From positions 248,001-312,000 of the forward strand of contig JAIMBD010000002.1 of assembly GCA_023511625.1 (NCBI GenBank): 64,000 nt of DNA, in the 5' to 3' direction. A program made the position numbers and the translations under genes. This DNA is from Bacillota bacterium. GTDB lineage: Bacteria > Bacillota > Sulfobacillia > Sulfobacillales > Sulfobacillaceae. The notes beneath the pieces are model-generated. The model saw nothing but the letters and a program-made list of their open reading frames with translations. It did no database searches and was not told the origin of the DNA. The stretch's first letter is position 1; the number at the start of each line of letters is the position of its first letter. This document shows, in pieces, positions 57,202 to 64,000 of the stretch.

Positions 57202-58440
57202 ATGCAAGCGGCTCGGTTCCCCTCCCGTCCCCGCCCCCCGTCGGCGCCCCGGCCCTGGGCCTTTATCGCGGTCATCGGTCCAGGAGTGCTAGGACTGGCT
57301 GCGGACAACGATGCCGGCGGCATGTTGTCCTACCTGTTGACGGGTGCCGCGCATCATTTGGTGTACTTTTGGCTCGAGCTTGCGGCCATGGCGCCGGTCA
57401 CCTACCTGGTGCAGGAATTGGCACTGCGCGTGGCGTTGGCCACGCACCAACCCTACGGCAGAATTCTGGCCCAGCGTTTCGGCCGCCCGTGGGCGTGGGC
57501 AAACGGGGCTATCTTGCAACTGCTCAACCTTTGCAACCTGGTCACCGAGTTCGTGGGCATGGCTTCGGCGCTCAATCTGTTTGGCGTGCCCTGGCAGTGG
57601 GGAGTAGCGGCGGCCCTGGCGCTGGTCTTGGCCGCCACCACCTGGTACCGCCGGTATGGCGGCCTGGAACGATTTCTCTTAGCCTTGGCCGGCCTCAATC
57701 TCTCCTGGGTGGCGGCCTTGATCCTGAGCCCCTTTTCGCGCGAACGCGTAACCTTGGCGTTAGGAGGCGCCTGGAATGGTCATCTGGCCTTCTTGGGCCT
57801 GGCTTTAGCCGGCAACGCCATCGCGCCGTGGATGGTCTACTGGCAGCAGAACGCGGTGTGGGCCGGCCAGATCCAAACCTTAAGCCAAGGGCGAGCCGAC
57901 ATCCGCATCGGCGTCTTGGCTCAGGTCACGATGGCGGCCCTGGTGATGTTGATCGGAGGCGTGGCCCAGGGGCCGGTCCGCTGGGCCCACCCTCTGACCT
58001 GGTTGGCCCAGGCCAACCCGTGGGTGGCCCGCACCTTCGCGCTCGGGCTCTTTGACGCGGGTTTCATGGCCGCCTGCACCATGACCCTGGCCTCCGCCTG
58101 GATGTGGCGGGAAACCTTCGGCACCGCAGAGTCAGCCCGCGATCGGCGACCCGAGACGCCGACGCGGGGCAGGCAGGCCACCCCCATCCATTGGGCTACG
58201 CTCTTGGCCGCCGCAGCCCTGACCCTTTCGCCCGGCCTCAACCCCGGTGCAGTAGCGCTCTGGGCCCAGGCGTTGGGAGGCTTGTGGATGCCGGCCAGTT
58301 TGGTATTCTTGGGCCTAGTCGCCCAAGACCGCCGACTGATGGGCCCCTTCTACATGCGGGGGCGACGGCGCGCCGTGCTTGGGGCAGCCATTGCCCTCTT
58401 CCTTTTCCTCGGGATTGCCACTGTGCTATCTTCGCTGTAA
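57202..58440 (+). CDS. Nramp-superfamily transporter with atypical metal-site motifs, 412 aa
   Basis: A protein of about 11 helices with the Nramp layout. In canonical Nramp, helix 1 has DPGN and helix 6 has a PH/MPH motif that ligate Mn or Fe. Here helix 1 reads GLAADNDAGGMLSYL and helix 6 reads NAIAPWMVYWQQNAVW, lacking the Met and His. This places it in the divergent Nramp-related clades, some of which carry Mg or other substrates. ATG at 57202 has AAGGAGGG upstream; an in-frame ATG at 57172 is less favoured. Its substrate should not be assumed to be manganese. Confidence 0.82.
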   Translation: MQAARFPSRPRPPSAPRPWAFIAVIGPGVLGLAADNDAGGMLSYLLTGAAHHLVYFWLELAAMAPVTYLVQELALRVALATHQPYGRILAQRFGRPWAWANGAILQLLNLCNLVTEFVGMASALNLFGVPWQWGVAAALALVLAATTWYRRYGGLERFLLALAGLNLSWVAALILSPFSRERVTLALGGAWNGHLAFLGLALAGNAIAPWMVYWQQNAVWAGQIQTLSQGRADIRIGVLAQVTMAALVMLIGGVAQGPVRWAHPLTWLAQANPWVARTFALGLFDAGFMAACTMTLASAWMWRETFGTAESARDRRPETPTRGRQATPIHWATLLAAAALTLSPGLNPGAVALWAQALGGLWMPASLVFLGLVAQDRRLMGPFYMRGRRRAVLGAAIALFLFLGIATVLSSL

Positions 58441-58502
58441 AGCCGTGGCGGCAAGCAGAAACGTTGCACTGAGGCCAGCCGGGGCTGAAGAGGAGGAGAA
58501 GC

Positions 58503-59876
58503 GTGGCCACATTACCGGAGACAGTCTTCGCCTATCTCGACCGCGAACGCCGCCGACATCTTGAGGAGTTGATGGAGTTCCTGCGCTTTCCCAGCGTCTC
58601 CACAGAGTCGGCGCACCGTCAAGATGTCGCGCGCTGCGCCGAGTGGCTTGCGATGCGCATGCGCCAAGCAGGCCTTAAGGCCGCAGTCTATCCCACCGGC
58701 GGTCACCCGGTGGTCGTCGGGCGCGCGGCCGCAGGCTCCGATCGCCCGACCGTGCTGGTCTATGGACATTACGACGTGCAACCGGTCGACCCGCTCGATC
58801 AATGGCGTCATCCCCCCTTCGCGCCAGTGGTGGAAGACGGTTACCTTTGGGCGCGGGGGGCAAGCGACGACAAGGGCCAGTTTTTTCTTTCGGTCATCGC
58901 CGCAGAAGCCTGGCTCCAGGCCGTCGGGGCTTTACCCGTAAATGTGGTGTGGGTGTGCGAGGGCGAAGAGGAGATCGGCAGTCCGCATCTGGAACCTTGG
59001 CTGCGCGCCCATCGCCACGAGCTGACGGCAGATGTCGCCCTGATTTCGGACACCCCCATGTTCGGCCCCGACCACCCGGCCATCTGTTACGGCCTACGCG
59101 GTTTGGTAACGGGCACCATCACCGTCACCGGGCCCCGCCAGGACCTGCACTCGGGCGTGTTCGGCGGCGCCGTGGCCAACCCGGCTCGGGTGCTGGCGCA
59201 AATCCTGGCCGCGTTGCACGACGCCGACGGGCGGGTGACGATTCCGGGATTTTACGACCGTGTGCGTGTCCTGAACTCCGCCGAGCGAGCCAGGTTGGCC
59301 GCCCTCCCCTTCGATGCGGCCCGTTTTCGGGAAGAAGCCGGCATCGCAGCCGATGCCGGAGAAATCGGCTACTCGGTGCTCGAACGAGTCTGGGCCCGTC
59401 CGACACTGGAAATCAACGGCATCGCCAGCGGATTTCAGGGCGAGGGCTACAAGACGGTCATTCCGGCCCGCGCGGAGGCCAAAATCAGCGCGCGCTTGGT
59501 CCCTGACCAGGATCCGACGGCCATTTTGGATGCCTTGGAGGCTTGGGTTCAACGCTGGAATCGACCGGAGGTCACGGTGAGGTTCGAACGGGGAGAGGCG
59601 GCAGCTCCGGCACTCCTGCCCTTGGACCACCCGGCCTTGGTAGCGGCCGACGACGCCATTCGCCGAGTCTTCGGCGTACCCGCCCTCTACATCCGCATGG
59701 GGGGAACCATTCCCGTGGTGCCGATTTTGTCCGAGCTCTTGGGCGCGGCTCCTCTCCTGGTGGGCTTCGGCCTGCCCGACGACCAGTTTCACGCTCCGAA
59801 CGAGCGTTGGCGGCTCGATCTTTTTGAGCGGGGAGCCAAGACGGTCGCAGCCCTATGGGCAGCCCTGGCCGCTTGA
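58503..59876 (+). CDS. M20-family dipeptidase, 457 aa
   Basis: Di-zinc peptidase. VLVYGHYDVQPVDPLDQW (first His and Asp), GRGASDDKGQ-type ARGASDDKGQFFLSV (bridging Asp), VCEGEEEIGSPHLEPWL (general base and Glu ligand), LISDT and the late GGTIPVVPILSELL and DDQFHAPNERW (His) are the full catalytic set. The middle insert (about 185-300) is the lid domain seen in carnosinase-like dipeptidases. GTG at 58503 has GAGGAGGAG just upstream. Substrate range cannot be predicted. Confidence 0.92.
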   Translation: MATLPETVFAYLDRERRRHLEELMEFLRFPSVSTESAHRQDVARCAEWLAMRMRQAGLKAAVYPTGGHPVVVGRAAAGSDRPTVLVYGHYDVQPVDPLDQWRHPPFAPVVEDGYLWARGASDDKGQFFLSVIAAEAWLQAVGALPVNVVWVCEGEEEIGSPHLEPWLRAHRHELTADVALISDTPMFGPDHPAICYGLRGLVTGTITVTGPRQDLHSGVFGGAVANPARVLAQILAALHDADGRVTIPGFYDRVRVLNSAERARLAALPFDAARFREEAGIAADAGEIGYSVLERVWARPTLEINGIASGFQGEGYKTVIPARAEAKISARLVPDQDPTAILDALEAWVQRWNRPEVTVRFERGEAAAPALLPLDHPALVAADDAIRRVFGVPALYIRMGGTIPVVPILSELLGAAPLLVGFGLPDDQFHAPNERWRLDLFERGAKTVAALWAALAA

Positions 59877-60011
59877 GGCAGGATATCCGCAAACGCCCGC
59901 CAGCGGCCCCGAGCCAGCGAGCGATGGTGTATGATCATCCCAGCACGGCGTCTTCACCCGACCGCGCGGGGCAAAAGCCCGGCCCTACCCGAGGCCCGAG
60001 GAGGAGGAGCT

Positions 60012-60935
60012 ATGGCCACGGCGCACTTTAGCATGGAGCAAATGATCCGCCTTGCGCAGACCCTCATCGCAGAAAGTCCGCTGTCCATCTCCCCATCTCA
60101 CCGGGCGTGGGCGCCTATCGGGCGCGAAGACGCGGCCCGCCTGATTCAGGAATTGGAACGTCTCTTGTTCCCGGCCCAGTTCCCGAGTCGCCCGGAGGCG
60201 GCCACTGCGGCCCCGGAACGCGTATACCATTTAGGCGAATTCGTGTGGCATCTCACTTTCGCCATCTTGCGCGCCCGCGAACGCGTCGAAGGTCAGGTGG
60301 CAGACGCTCACTTGGAACAAGCCTTTGCCACGGCCATCGCCGTAGCCGAACGCCTGCCCGAACTGCAACGCCTCCTGTGGGAAGACGTAGAAGCCGCCTA
60401 CGCCGGAGACCCGGCCGCGACCAGTCGCGAGGAGATCATCGCGACCTACCCAGGGTTTTACGCCATCATGGTCTACCGCTTGGCCCATATGCTTCACCGG
60501 GCCCACGTCCCCCTGTTGCCCCGGCTGATGACGGAGGTGGCCCATAGCCAGACCGGCATCGACATCCACCCGGGAGCTGAGGTCGGCCCGCGATTCTTTA
60601 TCGACCACGGCACTGGGGTGGTGATCGGGGAGACCACCGTGATCGGGGCAGGCGTCACGTTGTATCAAGGGGTGACTCTCGGGGCCTTGAATTTTCCGCA
60701 CGACGCCGAGGGACAGATCATTCGGGGGCAAAAGCGTCACCCGACCATCGAGGACAACGTGGTGATCTACTCCGGAGCCACCATTTTGGGCGGCGATACC
60801 GTCATCGGAGCCGGCAGCATCATCGGCGGCAACGTGTGGCTGACGCACAGCGTGCCGCCCGGCAGCAAGGTGTTGGCGCAACCGCAAATTGCGCTCCGAC
60901 CGCCACGCTCCTCAGACCCGCCGGCGCGGGAATGA
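60012..60935 (+). CDS. cysE: Serine O-acetyltransferase, 307 aa
   Basis: Makes O-acetylserine for cysteine synthase. The N-terminal helical half includes LPELQRLLWEDVEAAYAGDPAA. The left-handed beta-helix then follows with YRLAHMLHRAHVPLLPRLM, GIDIHPGAEVGPRFFIDHGTG (catalytic His-Asp), VVIGETTVIGAGVTLYQGVTLGA, and a C-terminal hexapeptide run GATILGGDTVIGAGSIIGGN. The EpsC-type arrangement is clear. ATG at 60012 follows GAGGAGGAG; upstream in-frame starts lack support. cysK is at 35532, not adjacent. Confidence 0.93.
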   Translation: MATAHFSMEQMIRLAQTLIAESPLSISPSHRAWAPIGREDAARLIQELERLLFPAQFPSRPEAATAAPERVYHLGEFVWHLTFAILRARERVEGQVADAHLEQAFATAIAVAERLPELQRLLWEDVEAAYAGDPAATSREEIIATYPGFYAIMVYRLAHMLHRAHVPLLPRLMTEVAHSQTGIDIHPGAEVGPRFFIDHGTGVVIGETTVIGAGVTLYQGVTLGALNFPHDAEGQIIRGQKRHPTIEDNVVIYSGATILGGDTVIGAGSIIGGNVWLTHSVPPGSKVLAQPQIALRPPRSSDPPARE

Positions 60936-60971
60936 CCTTACAATGCTTAAGGACGGTAGGAGAGACAACTC

Positions 60972-61400
60972 ATGCAGACCATTCACGACAACAAACCGCC
61001 CATCTCGTCAGGAACCGCCAGCCTGTTTGTCGACCTGATCTTCTGGCATCCCCAAGAACGCGACCTGCGGCCGCTGGTGGTTCTGTTGGAGGAATTCCAC
61101 CTCGGCGAGCGCTCTCAGACGGTGGAATGGCTCAACAAATTTACCTTGCGCCTGAGCATGTGGCGGGGCAAATACTGGTACTTCCTGAGCGAAGACGAGT
61201 GGAAACAGGCAGCCCAAGACCTGATCGGATTTATCCGCAAGGTGGCGGAGGTGTACCGGCCAAAGTCCATCGAGTACGATACCCGCGCCTTCGCCGTCGG
61301 TCTGCGCAAGGCCGTACGACGGGAGGTACATGAGCTCGAGCAACTGGTTCAAGCCCCTCCCGCCCACGACCATCCGGTATGGTGGGTCCTTAAGCCTTAA
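60972..61400 (+). CDS. Hypothetical protein, 142 aa
   Basis: A soluble basic protein beginning MQTIHDNKPPISSGTASLFV, rich in Trp and Lys with a predicted helix-rich middle (VEWLNKFTLRLSMWRGKYWYFLS) and end (DTRAFAVGLRKAVRREVHEL). No signal, Cys cluster or known domain is visible, and I cannot assign a family. ATG at 60972 has TAGGAGAG ten bases upstream, and a TACAAT lies at 60938-60943. It is 36 bp after the acetyltransferase gene on the same strand. Confidence 0.6.
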   Translation: MQTIHDNKPPISSGTASLFVDLIFWHPQERDLRPLVVLLEEFHLGERSQTVEWLNKFTLRLSMWRGKYWYFLSEDEWKQAAQDLIGFIRKVAEVYRPKSIEYDTRAFAVGLRKAVRREVHELEQLVQAPPAHDHPVWWVLKP

Positions 61401-61501
61401 GGGCAGGGAATTGCTCCCGACAGCCCGCATAGCCACCGGCTCGGGAGGGATACTACCCCCGCGGGGTCAGGATTCTTCAGCCGCGAGGGGGAGGACAAAC
61501 C

Positions 61502-61660
61502 GTGGACGATGCCTCGTGCCAATGCGGGCAACCCGCAGAGGCTTTTTGTCCCGACTGCGAACGACCGCTGTGTGCAGACCACCAGTGTGGAGCCTGCGGG
61601 CGCTGCGACAGCGATTGCTTGTGCCGCCTGCGGTGGTGGGCACCAGATTGGTTTATCTAG
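61502..61660 (+). CDS. 52 aa Cys-rich zinc-finger-like peptide
   Basis: A short frame beginning VDDASCQCGQPAEAFCPDCE with nine Cys and one His, in CxC, CxxC and CxxH-type spacings (for example CPDC, CADHQCGACGRC). This resembles a B-box or LIM-like zinc-binding module and ends in WWAPDWFI. The GTG at 61502 has GGGGAGG seven bases upstream, which supports translation. The stop lies inside the tail of the oppositely oriented phosphoesterase gene (8-bp overlap). The function is unknown; metal binding is inferred from composition. Confidence 0.65.
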   Translation: MDDASCQCGQPAEAFCPDCERPLCADHQCGACGRCDSDCLCRLRWWAPDWFI

Positions 61661-62741
61661 GCGGGACCAGGAAAGGCGTCAACAGCGGAACCTGAGGCGA
61701 GGCGGTGTGGCCCAACTCCGGAAGGTGCCAGGCCGCCTCCAGCGTTTTCAACAGGCTGTAATGGTCGGCCCAGAGATTCAGGCGCAACGGGTGGGGGCCT
61801 TCCCGGGCCACGATCACCAGGGGCACCTGCCCGCCGCCGATCCGTCCAAATCCCGGCCATCCCCACACCGCCGGGGCCTCGGGACCGGCAGCGATCCATT
61901 GCCGGACGCGCCATGGCCAGGGCCACCCCCCCGGCCATTCCCCCTCATCCCACGTCACAAAAATGACGGCATTCCCGCGCCACGCCGGGGAATGGAGGAT
62001 GCGGGGAATCCATTGGGCCAAAAACCGGTCCCCCTCCGCCAACAGCGCGGTCCGGTCGGCTGCTGGGCACGCGGCACCAGCTGCGTTCGGTTGGCCGTGC
62101 ATGTCGTGACAGAGGTTCGGGACCAGGAACACCAGATTGGGCACGTGGCCGGACACCAGTTCCCGGCGCAGCACCGACAAGGGGACAACGTGTTGGCGCT
62201 GGCGGGGGTCTTGAGCCAAGGCCGGAATCAATAAAAACGGGTCATGTTTCTTGGCATACAAGGCGCGAGCTGGCATTTGGATGGCAGACGGGCCATTCGG
62301 GTACCAATTGCCGCGATATCCCACATCCGGCAGGCTCTCCATCACCGCCTGCCAGGTCAGGCCTCGAGCCTCCATGGCCTGCACCAGGGTTGGAAGCGGA
62401 AAGCGCTGGCGGGGGTCATCGCTGTGGCTGCCCAACGTCCGACCGGTGATCAGCGCAACGTAGTTGGGAAGACTGGGATGCGTCACTCCGTAGTACGCGG
62501 TGTCTACTGCCCATCGGCGAGCGAGCTGGCGCAAAAAGGGCGCATCCGGGCTGTTCAACACCCCCGGCCCCTGGTTTTCCATCATAATCACAAACACGTG
62601 CGAAAACGGCGAAAGGCTTGCCCGCACCGGCATCGGACGCGGTGGAACCCCGATCGGAGCCAAATACAAGATCCAAATGACGACCGCCATCCCCGCCGCC
62701 CCCACCAAGCATCGTATGCCCCACTTCACGAAACCGGACAT
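61653..62741 (-). CDS. Membrane-anchored phosphoesterase (phospholipase C / acid phosphatase-like), 362 aa
   Basis: An N-terminal helix (about residues 5-25) anchors the protein outside the membrane. The phosphoesterase family (PF04185-like) core follows: FSHVFVIMMENQG (metal/nucleophile site), HPSLPNYVALITG, NLVFLVPNLCHDMHG, and FVTWDEGEWPGG plus DHYSLLKTLEAAWHLP near the end. These motifs coordinate the metal ions in phosphatidylcholine-specific phospholipases and related acid phosphatases. ATG at 62741 has GGGGAGGGG upstream. It is divergent from the kelch gene across 157 bp. The substrate is unknown. Confidence 0.85.
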   Translation of the reverse strand: MSGFVKWGIRCLVGAAGMAVVIWILYLAPIGVPPRPMPVRASLSPFSHVFVIMMENQGPGVLNSPDAPFLRQLARRWAVDTAYYGVTHPSLPNYVALITGRTLGSHSDDPRQRFPLPTLVQAMEARGLTWQAVMESLPDVGYRGNWYPNGPSAIQMPARALYAKKHDPFLLIPALAQDPRQRQHVVPLSVLRRELVSGHVPNLVFLVPNLCHDMHGQPNAAGAACPAADRTALLAEGDRFLAQWIPRILHSPAWRGNAVIFVTWDEGEWPGGWPWPWRVRQWIAAGPEAPAVWGWPGFGRIGGGQVPLVIVAREGPHPLRLNLWADHYSLLKTLEAAWHLPELGHTASPQVPLLTPFLVPPR

Positions 62742-62823
62742 CGTCTGCCCCTCCCCACCGACGCCCGCACAGGCCTGCGCTTGCGGTTGCATCGCGCACC
62801 GTAGGCCCCTCCGGCCCAAGCAC

Positions 62824-62860
62824 TTGGTGCGAACGCCGCTCCTTGCTATCATAGCCAAGG
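62824..62860 (+). promoter_or_regulatory. kelch-gene promoter with imperfect dyad over the -10
   Basis: TTGGTG (62824-62829), 17 bp, TATCAT (62847-62852), the -10 matching five of six. The sequence CCTTGCTATCATAGCCAAGG (62841-62860) is a near-perfect inverted repeat with one bulge covering the -10, so a repressor could act there. Confidence 0.6.
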
Positions 62861-62898
62861 CCACGGCGACAGGAAGATCCCCGGAGGAGGCGAAAGGT

Positions 62899-63966
62899 AT
62901 GGCACGACGGCGCAAGGTGGCCCGCGGACGATTTTTCATTCTGGTCGCAGCCATCGGAGTCGGCGCCATGGCCACTTTTGGAATCCGCCACCGCCTGGCG
63001 CAGCCCGGGCATCCCGCCACATCTGCATCGCCGGCGGCACCGTCGGCTTCCGTCCCCCTCGCCTGGATGCCCGCGCCATTCCGCCTGCCGTATCCTGTAG
63101 CCGGTGCCGCCGGCGCTGTCAGCTCCCAGGCGATATGGCTGGCCGGCGGATTTGACACCGCCGGCACCCATCGCAGCGTGTTGGCCATCACGCCCAGGGG
63201 AGCCACCGTCTTCGCTCGCCTTCCCTACCCGGTGCATGACGCTGCCGCGGCAGTCGCGGCAAACCACCTTTGGGTGTTGGGAGGCGGTGTCTTGCAGTCC
63301 CAAAACCTTATCCAGTGGGTCGATCTTCGCAATGGCACCAGCCGCGCCGTGGCGGGCCTTCCGCTGCCGCTTTCCGACCTCAGCGCGGCCTACTGGAATC
63401 ATCACCTCTATGCCATAGGCGGACACGATGCCGGGCCCCCTTTGCCCTTTGTTTGGCGGCTTGCTCTCCCTGCCCGATCGCATCCGGTCGGCCCCCCTTT
63501 TGCCGTCTTGCCGCAGGGTCTGCGGTACGCCGCCGTGGCCGAGGAGGATAAGACCGTCTGGATCGCCGGCGGAGTCACGCCCCACGGACTGTCGGCCACC
63601 GTCCTGACCGTAGATCTCCAAACGGGAGCCGTCCATCGAAAGCCTTCCCTTCCAGTACCCACGGCTTACGCGGCCGCCGCCGTATGGAACGGCCAGTTGA
63701 TGGTGATTGGGGGAAAAACCCCGCGCGGATGGACCGCTGCCACCTGGCGGTGGAATGCGCACCGAAAAATCTGGGAGTCCGGACCGCCATTGCCCGCGCC
63801 GGCCGGGGACGGATTGGCTCTGATATTCGACCAACAGCTGTTCTGGCTTGGGGGCATGGTCCAGGGCCGCCCTGCTTCCGTCGTCTGGATCCTGCGCCCG
63901 TCTACTTCGGTCAAAGGCCAGACCCGCGAGGGCAAAGCTCAGGCCACAAAAAAAGCCGCCCGCTAG
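62899..63966 (+). CDS. Membrane-anchored kelch-type beta-propeller protein, 355 aa
   Basis: An N-terminal helix (about residues 11-28) is followed by an Ala/Pro/Ser-rich linker and then about six kelch-like blades, each with a hydrophobic strand and a GG turn: IWLAGGFD, LWVLGGGV, LYAIGGHD, VWIAGGVT, LMVIGGKT and LFWLGGMV. Such propellers bind ligands or partner proteins; no catalytic residues are apparent. ATG at 62899 follows GGAGGAGGCGAAAGG. The last codons (KKAAR) are encoded by the hairpin of a terminator for the opposite strand. Confidence 0.82.
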   Translation: MARRRKVARGRFFILVAAIGVGAMATFGIRHRLAQPGHPATSASPAAPSASVPLAWMPAPFRLPYPVAGAAGAVSSQAIWLAGGFDTAGTHRSVLAITPRGATVFARLPYPVHDAAAAVAANHLWVLGGGVLQSQNLIQWVDLRNGTSRAVAGLPLPLSDLSAAYWNHHLYAIGGHDAGPPLPFVWRLALPARSHPVGPPFAVLPQGLRYAAVAEEDKTVWIAGGVTPHGLSATVLTVDLQTGAVHRKPSLPVPTAYAAAAVWNGQLMVIGGKTPRGWTAATWRWNAHRKIWESGPPLPAPAGDGLALIFDQQLFWLGGMVQGRPASVVWILRPSTSVKGQTREGKAQATKKAAR

Positions 63967-63976
63967 GTCGGGCGGC
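63948..63976 (-). terminator. Rho-independent terminator of a minus-strand gene beyond the window
   Basis: On the minus strand, GCCGCCCG (63976-63969), loop ACCTAG, CGGGCGGC (63962-63955) is followed by TTTTTTT (63954-63948). The stem overlaps the last codons and stop of the kelch gene on the plus strand. Confidence 0.85.
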
Positions 63977-64000
63977 GTATCCGGCAAGTCGACCCGTAAG

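Noticed and set aside
62416-63987. 523-codon minus frame opposite the kelch gene
   Set aside because: It is antisense to a protein with regular propeller repeats and has no recognisable domains.
1-64000. Mobile elements, integrases, phage genes, CRISPR arrays and rRNA operons
   Set aside because: Looked for on both strands; no transposase or integrase motifs, no regularly spaced repeats and no rRNA-like sequence were seen.

Overview
The window is a dense, high-GC (about 65 percent) stretch of a bacterial chromosome. The gene content points to a spore-forming, deep-branching Firmicute of the Sulfobacillus / Thermaerobacter / Symbiobacterium kind. Pointers are a spore small-acid-soluble-protein-like domain, the polA-mutM-coaE order, HisZ with short-form HisG, GatD, a VanW/G5 protein, and a Quasibacillus-type encapsulin. 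Genus assignment is inference. GTG and TTG starts are common, and several expressed units carry clear sigma-A promoters. I see no mobile elements, CRISPR arrays or rRNA, and one tRNA (Leu, CAA).

Layout. 1-3600 (minus): start of a ferredoxin-NADP reductase-like flavoprotein, a DUF2203 protein, a cobalamin adenosyltransferase-like protein with an atypical N-terminus, a molybdopterin oxidoreductase, an EamA exporter and a VanW protein. 3826-4974 (plus): homoserine dehydrogenase. 5012-11108 (minus): a tightly overlapping polA-mutM-63 aa-SBP-coaE-transglycosylase operon; the last gene is fused in frame to a spore-protein-like domain. 11413-12391: a small membrane protein, a hypothetical protein and the tRNA. 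12392-13245: no convincing gene. 13263-14953: a two-gene encapsulin nanocompartment unit (ferritin-like cargo plus shell). 15004-16419 (minus): glnA.

16912-26853 (plus): a complete pentose-phosphate operon (tkt, tal-pgi fusion, gnd, zwf, opcA, pgl, HAD phosphatase). 26904-33643 (minus): an MFS transporter, a Rieske oxygenase and a three-subunit form II CoxL-type molybdenum hydroxylase, probably for uptake and oxidation of an aromatic or heterocyclic compound. The cluster ends with an unlisted 47 aa metallothionein-like peptide whose ribosome-binding site lies in a perfect 11-bp hairpin. 33825-41438: acylphosphatase, universal stress protein, SRAP protein, cysK, tatA, gatD, cytochrome c, a hypothetical protein, an acetyltransferase, metX and proC. 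41514-42113 (minus): superoxide dismutase.

42293-49612 (plus): the histidine pathway hisC-Z-G-D-B-H-A-F-IE, lacking only a histidinol-phosphatase, with a second promoter and palindromic operator candidate before hisZ. 49681-52156: a small hypothetical protein with a two-component system. 52163-57060 (minus): a quinone-reductase-like dehydrogenase, a deacetylase-like protein with a glycosyltransferase, and an HD phosphohydrolase. 57202-61660 (plus): Nramp-like transporter, M20 peptidase, serine acetyltransferase, a hypothetical protein and a 52 aa zinc-finger peptide. 61653-63966: divergent anchored phosphoesterase and kelch-type protein.

The parts most worth following up are the encapsulin unit, the transglycosylase-spore protein fusion, the Cys-rich peptide with its RNA hairpin, and the oxygenase/hydroxylase cluster.
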